A DNA stretch of 64,000 nucleotides from Acholoe squamosa (GCA_949317995.1 OX439039.1:19583282-19647281); one strand, 5' to 3'. Shown: positions 43,832 to 56,557, counted from the first letter of the stretch. Made by a program: numbers and translations. The notes: generated by a model not told the origin, from the sequence alone.

Positions 43832-44118
43832 TAACTAATGGATATGTCATGACTTATGACTGTTATCCAACAATAACATGCAACAAGGGGGGCCAAGTTG
43901 CATGTTATTGTTGAATAACAGTCACAAGTCATGACATATCCATTAACTACTTATTTTATTACACGATAATCAATAGATAATCAATAAAAAATCCAACATG
44001 CAACAAGGGGGGCTTAGCCCCCCAAGTTGCATGTTATTGTTGGAGGCATGTTATCCATGGATAACATGCCTCCTTACATGGATAACATGCCTCCTTACAT
44101 GGATAACATGCCTCCTTA
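43832..44118. repeat. Fold-back sequences sharing catgcaac.aggggggc, with a 21-bp tandem repeat
   Basis: A palindrome with ~55-base arms spans about 43836-43950 (arm end aataacatgcaac; loop aaggggggcca). A second, related hairpin lies at 43990-44042 (ccaacatgcaac arm). It is followed by three copies of a 21-bp unit catggataacatgcctcctt+a (about 44052-44118), each itself a partial palindrome. No coding; open frames here are produced by the repeats. Confidence 0.7.
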
Positions 44119-44509
44119 CAAAACTCATGATGCATGAATCATGGTGTGCATTATCGACAGGTATGTGCATGGGAATATCCAGACAAAGCACCCAAAATCA
44201 CTGAAGTCGTGTAATAAACATTGATATACCATGGCATGACACCCATCCACCTCTCGTCCTCTTCCTCCAGTATACCAGTGACTCACTATGTAGACACTGG
44301 TATGGAGTCATTTCTTATACCTCCCACACGTCATCCTGTCATGGAAACTATTGAAACACGATCCTGGAAGGTTAATGATATGTTTTGACCAACTAGATAT
44401 TCAACGCCTACATCTCATTCATGCCAATTCGCCTAGAATAAATAAATAGTAAACATATTCTTTCTTGTACATTTTTGTGGCCACTAACATTTGTAGAGAT
44501 TAATCTATT
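44119..44509. repeat. HYKK 3' flank with an inverted MITE unit A end
   Basis: At 44275-44370 lies the terminal part of MITE unit A, inverted (ctggtatggagtcatttctt through attgaaacacgatcctgg). The rest is A/T-rich and shows nothing recognised. Confidence 0.5.
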
Positions 44510-46417
44510 TTAGTACGGCAGCTTTACATCAGTCCCACAGTCTCTGATGACGTCACACCACATACGGTAGAGCTGCTCCTTGGGTGTGTTCCACATTTTT
44601 GTGAGCTGCTCCCAGCCACTTACACTGGTCCTGGACATGTACTCATTGTCAGGTTCACATTGGGAGTGGTACGCGCCTATAACCAGCGACTGGGCATACC
44701 TGTAAATGCATGATATAATTATAATTATATATAGATGTACACAGAAACCCAAAGATTGATGCTAAAGGATTTGTGTTAGAGCCATTACAAATAAACATTA
44801 AAATTCTAGGGTCTCTTTCAGTTTCCTTTGATCACATGACAAAAGATAACTGTTCATCAAAATTGCATACATTTATCACCCTAAAGAAACAGTTATCAAT
44901 ATTTATGAAGTATCATACATTTCCATTCTTACAATGATGAGAAATGATAACTGCAAAAGCCAAAAGGCACCCTATTTCCCAACATCATTGAGCAACATAC
45001 CTTGTACAAATACAATCCTTCAGTAAGTGCCATTCAGCCCCTGATAGGTGGCGTTGTTGTAGGTACCCAGACAGGAAGTGACCACCTATAAGTAATGGTG
45101 CTATATTCCTGCTCTCTACTGATATATACATTATGGATACAGCAATATCGTAGATGTAGAAAGTGTGTGCCAGGTGTGCGAAGTCTATCACTCCTGTGGC
45201 ATCATAATCACCAGGGTTTGTGGAACTTGGGGTAACAAGGATGTTGGTGTCACTAAAGTCACCATGTATCACACCTAAAGGGAATGGAATAATGAAAGAA
45301 AGGGATTTTTCAGGAATTGAGCTGTGCAAATCATGATTATGTGGCATCCTGAATATTTCTCATCAAAGTAAATAATTATAAGGTCTGAATTGTAATTTAC
45401 AATGCCAACGAGAGTGCAAATTCATGAAGAGAGTGAAAATATAATTCCCACCAAGATCTACTCTCCCTTCTGGATGTGACATGCCTGCCTAAGAATACTG
45501 CCTTCAAATTCTCTAATCAGAAAAGATGGTTCTAATTTATAAAACTGAATTTAGGATGCCTTTGAGAGGTATCTTGGAATGTCAAATTTACTATTTTCCT
45601 ATGAGCAGTAGCAAACTTGTTAGGCAGAATGCTTGCCAGGATTCAAGTCTGACAAGTATTTATTTTAGAATTGCACCATATCTTTATACTCTTGAAAGAA
45701 ACCTGCCGTGCCTGAGAATTCACTCAATTAATCTAAAAAGCAAACAAGAATATTCACCAAACTTTCTGAATTACCTTCGTGGCTTGAGGTTGCTTCAAAT
45801 ATCCCTCAATATCCCACCTCCGGGATATTCAGGAAGTGGCAATCATAATAGACATAATGTGAACAGCATCAAGTGAAGGTCTTGAACTTTTGACCAAAAT
45901 ATAATGAAGACATTTTTGATTTCTTTGCAAAACCACTTTATCTTTTCGTGTGAACATTTACCCAATTCCATCTAATTCTTGGCCATGTGCAGTCAAAGGA
46001 ATTACGAAAATAACGGTTTTTTAATAAGGATAAGAATTCTGTTTCAAGTGAAGATCTGACCTTAGTAGATGGGCTGTTAAGGCTTATTTTAACCTTCTAA
46101 GACATTGCCATAAACTATCTTAAAACAGCTGCTGACTGTCCAAGTTAAATACAGACAATAGTCCTGTTCTGTACTTACCTCGTGGTAGCTGAGTATTGTT
46201 TGTCAGGGCATCATGACATGTGTTGATAACCTCCTCAGCCAGGGTATACCTGGTGATGTCTGTAACAGCGGTCAGGAAGGGCCGGGCACGAGACACTTTG
46301 TTCAGTGCCCACAGAGGATGGCCTTCTGTTAGATTGGGGTCTATGAAGTCCTGAAAGGATGAATATAAATCATGATTGCTATGAGAGAGAAGTGCCACAC
46401 AAATAGGGAAATTGGAT

Positions 46418-46494
<77 letters not shown>

Positions 46495-48161
46495 CAGAGA
46501 GAGAGAGATAGCCTAGGTATATATAAGAGAGGCAGTCATGGACCCATATTGTAAAATGGGGTGTTCAATTAATAATGGACCTTTGAAGCGCTCCCTCCCC
46601 TGCAGCCCATAACCAAAAATATAAATGATCCTACCTGGAGTGCATCATGAATCTTGCCAAGAAAGGCCCCAGCATTGGCTAACAGATGGGGTGTATATGG
46701 GACAGTGTTAAAAGGTACCCCAGGCACAAACTTCATCAAACGAACCTGATTCGAGGGACCAGGGTCTGAGCTATTGTCAGTATTGGTTTTAGCCCCACCT
46801 GAAAGTAACGAAACAAATATACAGCCTGGCAGGGTCATCAATATAAACGTTCAGATCAAATAATATTTTCTAGTGAAAAAAATAAAAGGCAAGTAAAAAG
46901 GCCAAAAACAAATCTATGTTCTTAAGTCAAAGCATATTCAGGAAGCCAATGGATACCAGTCTACCAAAATAATTGATATCAGCAACTTAACTTAGCAGGC
47001 GTCAACAGCAGCATGCTAGATAACAGCATAATGCTATTTAGGGCTTTTCTTCTGGTAATAATTGGGGTGCCTTGGATATGTCGTACCTGGAAAATTCTAC
47101 TCAACCAGGGTTTCATGAAGAATACAGAGTCTACATCCAAAATCAATTATGATCAATATGTTGCTTTTAAAACCTCACATTAGGAATAACAATGCCCTGT
47201 ATCCCATCCCTTACCTCATGTTACCATACGGTATTAAAAGGTAATTCAAATGATTATGATCAATGTTCATTTAGACATTCCCCAAGATTGACCTGTAGCT
47301 GTAGTTTGTGCATAATCTGAGAGGTGGATGAGTTGGTATATCTGGCCATCACAAGAGGGTGCCACGAGTGTGCAGTTTATGTTGTGCTCTGCTAGGTGAT
47401 GCTGTGCTGCATACTCTGACTCTGTATGGAATAAAATCTTAATTTAAAGATATATAGATTCTTCGCATCATTTACACAAATGTATACGTAATAGGCTAAT
47501 GATTAAACAAAAAGGCAAATCATTGGCATAGTTCATTATTTATATAAGGCTGCAAAGCTCACTATCTACCATCAGACCACTTGTTGGAGTGTACAGATCG
47601 AATAAATTTCACTCTATTGTTAGGGTCTAAACAAGGCTTACCCAAGGATAGGGATGTAATAAAATCAAATCCTGGAAACATTAGATTTTAACCATAAAAT
47701 GTTGAGGGAGCAGCTCAAACTGAATTATTTATGTGCTGTGTATAAAATGCCATACCTCTTACAACAAAGAAACAAAAGTGATATAAATGCTTTGAGATAC
47801 TATATTATTAGAAAAAAGGTATCCTATGTTCTATACAGCCTTGTATAACTACAAATAAGCATAATATTATATGTTGTAATGAATAATTACCGACGTGGCT
47901 TAATTTGGACTCCAAACTATTGATGACCTTGAGCACATAACCGTCGTTACAGACATCCTCTATGTAAGGATTAGTGTGCTCCGGGTTGACCTTTATGTGG
48001 AAGTTCCTGTCGTCATAACTGTCCAACTCCTTCACTGTATTAGGAACCAACTCGTATATCCTGGACACCAGCATGGCAGCCATCTTCAGTGAGACACTTG
48101 GCCGCTCATTATGTTGTATGGTGTATTCTTTGGGTAGTTTCTGTTGGTTCCCAGAAGACAT
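44510..48161 (-). CDS. HYKK: Hydroxylysine kinase (AGPHD1/HYKK), aminoglycoside-phosphotransferase fold
   Basis: Six coding exons with consensus borders: 48161-47891, 47415-47293, 46798-46635, 46350-46179, 45274-45001 and 44699-44510. Lengths sum to 1,194 bases, giving 397 residues in one frame; this is close to the vertebrate length. The enzyme phosphorylates 5-hydroxy-L-lysine, using GTP in vertebrates, in breakdown of collagen-derived hydroxylysine. Visible features are the N-lobe motif SYDDRNFHIKV, hinge region VRLMKFVPGVPF, catalytic loop VIHGDFSDTNILV (Asp and Asn), metal-binding GVIDFAHL, and the helical IAVSIMYISVESRN region typical of HYKK. Start at MSSGNQQKLPKEY is the first ATG of exon 1. 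An untranslated exon further upstream is possible. Introns are 330 to 1,100 bases and intron 3 holds a GA repeat. Confidence 0.9.
46421..46508. repeat. (GA)n microsatellite in HYKK intron 3
   Basis: About 44 GA units with a few GACA interruptions. Explains the repetitive open frame here. Confidence 0.9.
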
Positions 48162-49192
48162 TGTAGAGCAAACTGTGTGGGAAGAATAATGTAAGATGTA
48201 GGGACAATATTGCAGAGAAGAATAAATAGGATTTCGCAAATCTATCTCATCAATATAGCAAATGAATAGAGAAAAAGTCGTCAAATTTAGCAAAGGCTGA
48301 CTGACCCGACAACAGCAGCGGTACCAGCCCTTTGCATCTGTACATGAAAGTTACTCAGGAGGCTATTGCGAAAAGAATCGGAATCAGATTCTCACTGTCG
48401 TAACTCACCTTCCAGTTCCTGGCTGTTCTGCTGCCCAGAACTCACACCCCACCTTACACTCTGAATCAATCCCCTTAGTGTGAGTCATACTGGGAAGCAT
48501 TCGGGAATAGCACCTCCGACAGAATTGAATTCCCGTCCTTTCGCAACACCCTCCAGGTAGCCTTACTATACGGATGAGAGTGGGACACCCCCGACAAGAT
48601 TCAGAGGTTCATCAATAACATTCACCCCGAATGTTGGCCTACAAAATGTATGGGTAATTATTTTCGAACATACTTGACAAGGCGTCAGGCATATAAAGGG
48701 GGCACAGATCGTGGGTGAATGCCTATGGAAACCGGTGTGGCCATGCTTCATGTTGCATGAAATCATGACCTGATCTAAATGGACATATTTAACTCAATAG
48801 ATTCTATTAAAATAACTTACCATCTGTATTTGTGTATATAGGTGTCCCTAAAGCCAAATGATCACACATGTATCGTAATTATGGTGCCCATTATTACCCC
48901 TTTTTAAAAGCATTATTTGGCATTATACCCACTTTTTTAACTGAATGTGTTTGAGTTTCCTATATCTATTCTTAATGCTATAATTGCATTCATCGACTAA
49001 ATGGCAAGAAAACATTAGGGTTGCCACTAGGTGAGATCTGCTGGTGGCGCCGTCCACACTTCTCAAAAGTCTATAGCCAATGGGTGTTCTCCTGAGAGGC
49101 GAGCTAGATTGTGTCCTCCTCCTGTGTCTAGGTTGGGGTCTGCTTGCTGAGTCTACAGACCTTGTCCTGCACTGGGGTGTGGGTGTGTACAC
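48162..49192. other. HYKK upstream region, no gene
   Basis: Should contain the HYKK promoter; no TATA is evident near 48180-48300. Other content is unrecognised. The right edge (49183-49192, gtgtgtacac) is the target duplication of the next element. Confidence 0.4.
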
Positions 49193-49469
49193 GGGTTCCA
49201 GGCACATGGCCTATAAGACACATGGCCTAAACCCATGTAGCCCCCCGTCAAATGGCTGAAATCAAAGTGGCCGAAACGACACTTGGCCGAAAAGACATAT
49301 AGCCGAAACGTCACATGGCCGAAATACTTCTGACTACCTTTTTGTTCCCACACAAACCCCTCATAAATCACCCAAATACGGCCCAAAATTATCATTTACA
49401 ACCACTCTAATACACCACATACCACACATATACCACACCGTACCAAACATTTATTTCATGTTGATATGC

Positions 49470-49835
49470 CCGAGATACTGACAGCCCATAGCTCTAGCAC
49501 TCGATCGGCCGTATCGCACACCCCCCGTGCGATAACCCGCGAAAATATCACACGCCGAGGTCACGTGACCATTTAGTGACGTCATAGCTCCAAGATGGCG
49601 ATGTAAAGAGTGTGCACGGGGAGTCATTCTGGTAAATTTGATTCTACTTATCTGATTTAGATGAAAATAACATGAAATAAATGCAAAGGCACACTCGTTG
49701 GAGGAATGTCGGGGGGTTATCGAACTTGCCGATCAGGTGCCGCATTGCACTCCGCCCTGCGGGCATCATGCGATACGGCACCTGATCAGCGCGTGCGATA
49801 ACCCCCCGACATTCCTCCAACTCGTGAACCTTTGC
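49470..49835. mobile_element. Hairpin element nested in the satellite element
   Basis: The stretch carries an inverted pair: cgttggaggaatgtcggggg and its complement ccccccgacattcctccaac-type arm (about 49697-49822), joined through gatcaggtgccg/cggcacctgatc. A diverged relative with the same order (gagataac near the ends, catgaaat.aat in the middle) is at about 60340-60620. No coding. Confidence 0.55.
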
Positions 49836-50575
49836 TTATATACCACACCATACCACACCATACCACACCATACCACACCGTACCACACATATACCACACC
49901 ATACTACACCATACTACACCTATACCACACTGTACCACACATATACCACACACCATACCACACCTATACCACACCCCATACCATACCATACCACACCATA
50001 CCACACCTATACCACACCATACCTATACCACACCATACCACACACCATACCACACCATACCACACCTATACCACACACCATACCACACCATACCACACCA
50101 TACCACACCATACCACACCTATACCACACCATACCACACCTATGCCACACAACATACCACACCTATACCACACCATACCACACCAATACCACACCATACC
50201 ACACCTATACCACACACCTATACCACACCTATACCACACCATACCACACCTAGGCTATACCACACACCATACCACACCATAACACAGCTATACCACACCA
50301 TACCACACCTATACCACACAACATACCACACCAATACCACACCATACCACACCTATACCACACCATACCACACATATACCACACCATACCACACCTATAC
50401 CACACCTATACCACACCATACCACACCATACGATACCACACCATACCACACCATACCACACCTATACCACACCATACCACACATATACCACACCATACCA
50501 CACATATACCACACATATACCACACCATACCACACCATACGATACCACACCTATAACACACCATAACACACCTGT
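49836..50575. repeat. Satellite arm 1, CACACCATAC type
   Basis: About 740 bases of imperfect repeats of ccacaccata, ccacacctata and ccacacatata units. All three frames stay open for long stretches (HTTPYHTIPH-like), which is a repeat artefact. Confidence 0.85.
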
Positions 50576-52440
50576 GGTATAGGTGTGGTATGGTGTGGTA
50601 TTGGTGTGGTTTGGTGTGGTATGGTGTGGTATGTTGTGTGGTATGTTGTGTGGTATAGGTGTGGTATAGGTGTGGTATCGTATGGTGTGGTATGGTGTGG
50701 TATAGGTGTGGTATAGGTGTGGTATGGTGTGGTATATGTGTGGTTTGGTGTGGTATAGGTATGGTATAGGTATGGTATGGTATGGTGTGGTATGGTGTGG
50801 TATAGGTGTGGTATAGGTGTGGTATGGTGTGGTATATGTGTGGTTTGGTGTGGTATAGGTATGGTATAGGTATAGTATTGTCATACTAGTAATTGTGCAT
50901 GATCAAGTTGTCATATGAGAAATATCATATGACTAGTGTCATATAGAGTGTAAGATCATCAAGCTCATAGAAAATAGTGTTATTTCCAGTTATCACTGGT
51001 TTATTCAGCTTTAGGCAACATGTAAGAAGTATCAATCACACAGTTGTTAATATGCAGGTAATTTCAACATACAGTAAATATACAATAGTTTATAAAGTAT
51101 AATGTTCTGTTCCACTCCACCTGTGAGGTAATAATAATACAATGTCCAGCATAGTTTTAGGTGGGTTCCCACACCTAGCTCCTGACCTGCTGCTTAGAGG
51201 AATAATGTAATAATGAATAACTTTACCCTCTGGTGGATGTCTTGAGGAAGATACCCTCTGGCCACTAATGATGGAATCCTATGCCTGTCTAGCATAGTTT
51301 CACCATAGTGCAGTGGTATAGCAGGTAGCAGGAGATGACTGGAGATGTTACCTCTGGTTTGGTGTGGTATAGGTATGGTATAGGTATGGTATGGTATCAT
51401 ATGGTGTGGTATAGGTGTGGTATGTTGTGTGGTATAGGTGTGGTATGGTGTGGTATGGTGTGTGGTATAGGTGTGGTATGGTGTGGTATGGTGTGGTATA
51501 GGTGTGGTATGGTGTGGTATGATGTGTTATGGTGTGGTATGGTGTGGTATAGGTGTGGTATAGGTGTGGTTTGGTGTGGTATGGTGTGGTATGTTGTGTG
51601 GTATGTTGTGTGGTATAGGTGTGGTATGGTGTGGTATGGTGTGTGGTATAGGTGTGGTATCGTGTGGTATAGGTGTAGTATGGTGTGGTATGATGTGTTA
51701 TGGTGTGGTATGGTGTGGTATAGGTGTGGTTTGGTGTGGTATGGTGTGGTATGTTGTGTAATATGTTGTGTGGTATAGGTGTGGTATAGGTGTGGTATGG
51801 TGTGGTATAGGTGTGGTATGGTGTGGTATGGTGTGGTATGGTGTGGTATAGGTGTGGTATAGGTGTGGTATTGGTGTGGTATGGTGTGGTATGGTGTGGT
51901 ATGTTGTGTGGTATGTTGTGTGGTATGTTGTGTGGTATGTTGTGTGGTATGTTGTGTGGTATGTTGTGTATGTTGTGTGGTATGTTGTGTGGTATGTTGT
52001 GTGGTATAGGTGTGATATAGGTGTGGTATGGTGTGGTATAGGTGTGGTATGGTGTGGTATGGTGTGGTATAGGTGTGGTATAGGTGTGGTATTGGTGTGG
52101 TATGGTGTGGTATAGGTGTGGTATGGTGTGGTATAGGTGTGGTATGGTGTGGTATAGGTGTGGTATATGTGTGGTATGGTGTGGTACAGAGTGTTAGGGT
52201 GTGGTCAGTGGTATATGTGTGGTATGGTGTTGTACAGTGTGGTATGAGTGTGGTATGGGATATGTGTGATGTAGTTTGGGTTAGGGTGTGGTATTGTACA
52301 ATGTGGTATGGTGCTTTATGGGTTTGTAAGGTGTGGTACAGGTGTGGTACAGTTTGGTACGGTGTGGTATGGTGTGGTGCGGTGTGGAACAGTTGTCGTT
52401 TAGGTATGAAAAAGGTGTCGTATGGTGTGGTATGGTCTGG
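50576..52440. repeat. Satellite arm 2, GTGTGGTATG type, interrupted by a unique spacer
   Basis: The inverse-complement sense of arm 1 (ggtgtggtat units) fills 50576-50880 and 51356-52440. Between them is about 475 bases of unique sequence. The same 33-base stretch (tggtttggtgtggtataggt and onward) stands on both sides of this spacer. A block of nine gtatgttgtgtg units lies at 51900-52005. Confidence 0.8.
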
Positions 52441-52608
52441 TTCATTAGAATTTCGGCCATTTGTCGTTTAGGCCATATGTCGTTTGGGCTATGTGACTTT
52501 TCGGCCACATGTCTTTTAGGTCACATGGATTTCGGCCAAATGACCACAGGCTATTTGACTATAGGCCATTTGTCTTAAGGGCCATGCGCCATGGAATCGT
52601 GTGTACAC

Positions 52609-53312
52609 AGGTGGGGGGTAGTATAAGTCCTCCTCCTTGGATGTGGATGGGTGGTGGTAGGTTCAGGGCTGGTCACTATTGGGGTCAGGCCAATCGTGCT
52701 TTAAGAGTCTATTGATGTGGGCTGAAAAATTAGAACTGTTTCCTACCACTTTGTTTTCAGAGTAGGTACTGAGAGGAAAGTGGTTTGCTCTCCCTACACC
52801 GTTTCATATGCTGATCTCCACCAGAGTAGGTGCTGAGAGGAAAGTGGTTTGCTCTCCCTACACCATTTCATATGCTGATCTCCACCTCGATATGGCTGAT
52901 CCAGTTCTGTCTCTCCAATGAGGTCAACATTAAACTGCCAAACTCTAGTTGTCTCATATAATTGTCATTTAATTACCATCAATACATGCAGCGTTTATTT
53001 AGCATAATGCTTAGAATTCCAATTAGGGCAATGGCATTGCCCTAATTGGAATTCTTTTTTTCCACCTTTGCTGCCCCCTCCCCTTCTGCCCAGTCACTTA
53101 CCTTTCAGGGAGCCTGTACTTTCCCCTTCACTCTTCCTCTTTCCTCTGTTGCATGTTCATGTACTTTTGCTTTGTCCTTATTTGAACCCCTACTCAGCTG
53201 ACAGCTCATTCAATTTACATTTGAACTATATCAAGGGCGTGGGGAGGGGGGGGTTGTCACCCACCCACCTTTGACCAACTCCAAAACATCATCTTTTATT
53301 CTGGCTTCTGGA
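52609..53312. repeat. Intergenic with a 63-bp tandem pair and a perfect palindrome
   Basis: Two 63-bp copies starting gagtaggt.ctgagaggaaa are at about 52761-52823 and 52824-52886. A near-perfect palindrome with arms agaattccaattagggcaat lies at about 53012-53055. No gene. Confidence 0.65.
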
Positions 53313-53520
53313 CTAGTCATCCGTCTGCTTATAAGGTGATTGGAGATAGACCAGCACGGCCCTCCTCCTGTCTGGGTGTATATAGTAGCCCCTGTTACCA
53401 TTGCTGCCAGATGGCTGATTTGGACACCAATGGATGTCTGAATCTTGTACACTCGTTGAATCAAACCACCACCGCCTTTGAGGCCTAAGCTGTCGTATCC
53501 CAATCCATTGTTCTTCACTA
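53313..53520 (-). pseudogene. C-type-lectin-domain exon fragment
   Basis: On the minus strand, after an AG at 53521-53522, the frame reads SSEEQWIGIRQLRPQRRWW, FDSTSVQDSDIHWCPNQPSG and SNGNRGYYIHPDRRR. The WIG, W-F-D, W..nqPsg and NG....I sequence order is that of the second half of a C-type lectin domain. The expected closing W..v.C..p..yIC pattern is not visible, the frame stops at 53313, and no partner exons were found. It is probably a relic of a lectin gene or an exon of a gene too diverged to trace. Confidence 0.4.
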
Positions 53521-53666
53521 CTAGAATGAAGAAAAGAACAAGAAAAAACGTTTATGTTGAATAAAATAAGTGCTAAATGAATAAACAAGTGGAAATGATA
53601 AAGAGGACTATCTTAAAGCCCTTGTATATGGTGAAAGGAAAAAAAGAACACTTGGATTTAACGCTA

Positions 53667-56557
53667 CCCAGCAAATTGTCGTTATCTGTCGCCATGATTG
53701 GTCATCAATGGTGACTCCTTTTTGAGTGATAACTCATTGTGTCATCTTTCGCCACTGTGTGTCAGTCTCACATGGCATGGCAATTTATCACAACAGTCAC
53801 CAACATGATCTCACTCACTGCGTGAGTATGTGCCACCCCTTGTCATCCCTCACAAAGCATGGTGACTTATCACCACCATCGCCAACATGGATCTAACTCA
53901 CTGCGTGAGTATGTGCCACTGCCTGTCAACTCTCACTCAGAATGGCGGCTTATCACAAGCATCGCCAACATGGATCTGACTCACTGTGTGATTATGTACC
54001 ACTCCTGGTCAGCTCTCACTCAGAATGGCAGCTTATCACCACCAACGGAATGGGTTGAAAAAAATGACCCCCCCCCTTAGGAATGGGTTGAAAAAAAATG
54101 ACCCCCCCCTCAGAATAAATTGAAAGAAAATCACTCCCACCACATTTAACTACGTTCAACAGAGGCTACATCAGGTCCATTCATTATACAAGGTGATATT
54201 AGCAGCTTTAGAACCATTTCAGTTATGTGTCATCTTTTGAGCAGTCAAATTGTGAATACACTGCTGTTGATTGATTTACCTCTAGGTAAAATATCAATTT
54301 GAAGGCTAGCATGGATAAGACGTACTTGCGTGCACATTTTTTTAGCTGGTTTCTGTGAATTTGTGAACGATCTTTGAGCAGGTACCCATATTGTTTTTCC
54401 CGTGTTAGCCCCCCTTTAAGGGCCGGCTAGCATGGGCTACTACTGATGCAGCTAAAATAGGTATGTCTTAGTAAAATATTCCATGTGACCTACTCCTGAC
54501 CAATGGAAAAATTGTTCTGATTGAGGGACTTGGTTCTGGTTTCTTTTTCAAAAATTTTATATACGGTACAGAAATAAACTTTTGTAGCTTGTCTTTCTCT
54601 TTAGATTTCATTGTAAACTCAGTTTTTATATCAATTTGAAGGGTGTTATAGACATAATTCTTGTCAGGGTTGATTTCATCAATGGGTGAAAACAAGAGTT
54701 AAATCTGGAAAGATCCGATTACGCGTTGCGGTGATTTTAGCATGTAACATTTTTTACTACTGACAACTTTGTTGGTGCCCCGTTCACTCTTGTGAGGTGT
54801 ATGGTGTAGCACCACAAAGTGCTTCCCAGTACCCCTTTAAAGGAAAGTACTTATTTTCATGATGACATCTTTTGAAACAACCAGCAGGGCGAGCAAAAGA
54901 ACAAGGAACATTGTGTCACAAATTGGGCCAAATACTTCAATCTCAAGAGCTGAACAGTGTTACACCCCAGGGAGAACTGTATACATATACCATAGTGGTA
55001 GTGACTGGCCTCATCCATGTTTTAAAGGGGGCTTATCATGTCAAATTTTAATATGGGTACCTGCCAAAAGATCTTTCACAAATTTGTAGGAACCAGCGGA
55101 AAAATTCTGATGCCCCGATTGGTCACGGAGTGGTCATGTGAGTTGGTAACACAGGTACCGGTACATCTTATCCGTGCTAACTGCCCTTTGACACACAAAG
55201 GAGTAAGACTCCGATCATATAACATAATCAAATGGATTTGAATTAGAGGTAGCTGGTAACAAAATGTTGGGCAGAATTATATCTAGAATTATTACTGAAA
55301 ACCAAATAGTTAAAATTCGCGACGTGTCGCGAAAATATTTGTTCCTTTGTCATAAAATTTGCATCACATTGGCAAATACTCCCCAACAGGAAACTACCTG
55401 GCCCTCGGGAATGGGTTAAAAAAAATGACCCCCCTCTAAGAATAGGTTGAAAAAAAGTGACCCCCTCTCTAAGAATAGGTTGATAATAAATGACCCCCCC
55501 CCTTTGAATACCTCCAAAATAAATGACCCCCCCCCTTCATTTGGTCATCCCCCCCTGCCATAAATAATGAACGCTCCCTTAGAATGGCAACTTATCACCA
55601 CCATTGCCAAAGTTGTTGAAACAGCACCACTGTTCAACATGTAGCCTATCTAGGAAGTGTGGGCATGAAGTATAAGTCCCATACTTATCAAATGTCAAAT
55701 CTCAAAAATAAAAGCAACTATCCATAAACACCTTTTCTCTGGTTACAGGAAAAATACATAAGGAAGTATCTACATAAACACCTTGTCTGTGGTTAGAGGG
55801 AAGATACATATGGCAATACCTTCTCTGGCAAAACATACATTGATCTGGCAGATGTGAGGCTGCATGATTACCAATGTCGATGATCATGAGCTTTTCATCT
55901 AACAAGATGAGTGATCACCAGCATCACCATCACTGGTGAGTCTGAGTGATCACCACTCTCGCCATCCATGGTGAACCTGCGCTATGACGTGGTGCGCATT
56001 TCATCTAGCGAGGTGAGTGATCGACCGCCTTGCCATCCCTGGTGAGTGTGAGTCATCACGATCCTCGCCAACCGTGGTGAATGTGCATTATGGCATGGTG
56101 TGCATTTCATCTAGCGAGATGAATGATCACCTGAGTGACCATCCCCCGTGAGTGTGAGTGATCACGATCCTTGCCATCTGTGGTGAATGTGCGTTATGAC
56201 ATGGTGTGCGTCTCATCTAGCGAAGTGAGTGATCACTCATGTCGCCATCCGTGGTGAGGATGAGTGATCACTCATGTCGCCATCCCTGGTGAGGATGAGT
56301 GATCACGATCCTCGCCATCCCTGGTGAACATGCACTATGACGAAGTGCGTGTTTCATCTAGCGAGGTGAGTGATCACCTGCGTCGCCATCCCTGGTGAGT
56401 CTGAGTGATCACCATCCTTGCCATCTGAGGTGAGGCCATGTGATCACCCCCATTGCTATTCCTGTTGATCTTGTGCTATAGCAACGTCGTGTTACATCTA
56501 GCGACATGTGTGAGCCACTTCACACAGGTTGACGAGGAATCACGACAATTTGCTGGG
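53667..56557. mobile_element. Long MITE-family copy with internal GAGTGATCAC satellite
   Basis: Ends are inverted CCCAGCAAATTGTCGT, flanked by TA on both sides (53665-53666 and 56558-56559). It matches the 222-bp copy at 16208-16429 at both ends. The 2.9 kb interior begins and ends with tandem diverged units containing gtgagtgatcacc, catctagcga and gccatccctggtgag (53820-54050 and 55860-56460). About 1.5 kb of other A/T-rich sequence with C-rich runs (ttgaaaaaaatgacccccc, repeated) lies in the middle. No convincing coding region. Confidence 0.7.

Larger units (their letters stand above)
49193..52598. mobile_element. Satellite-bearing DNA element, long copy (10-bp target duplication, MULE-like)
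   Basis: Flanked by an exact 10-bp repeat gtgtgtacac (49183-49192 and 52599-52608). Ends match the copy at 27914-28639: GGTTCCAGGCACATGGCC left and an inverted GGATTCCATGGCGCATGGCC-type right. Tandem TGGCCGAAAYGTCAC motifs follow the left end (49255-49325), with the inverted set at 52455-52585. The interior is filled by two satellite arms of opposite sense. Target duplications of 9-11 bp are characteristic of Mutator-like elements, hence the tentative class. No transposase is present. Confidence 0.7.

Noticed and set aside
46372-46554. Open frame with an RERERE repeat
   Set aside because: It is the GA microsatellite of HYKK intron 3.
49698-52578. Long open frames on both strands reading HTTPYHTIPH or GVVWCGMVWY repeats
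   Set aside because: They are produced by the short-unit satellite arms; all frames stay open and there is no domain.
54468-54695. Minus-strand 75-codon frame with Lys/Pro-rich sequence
   Set aside because: No motif, and it lies in the middle of a non-autonomous repeat element.
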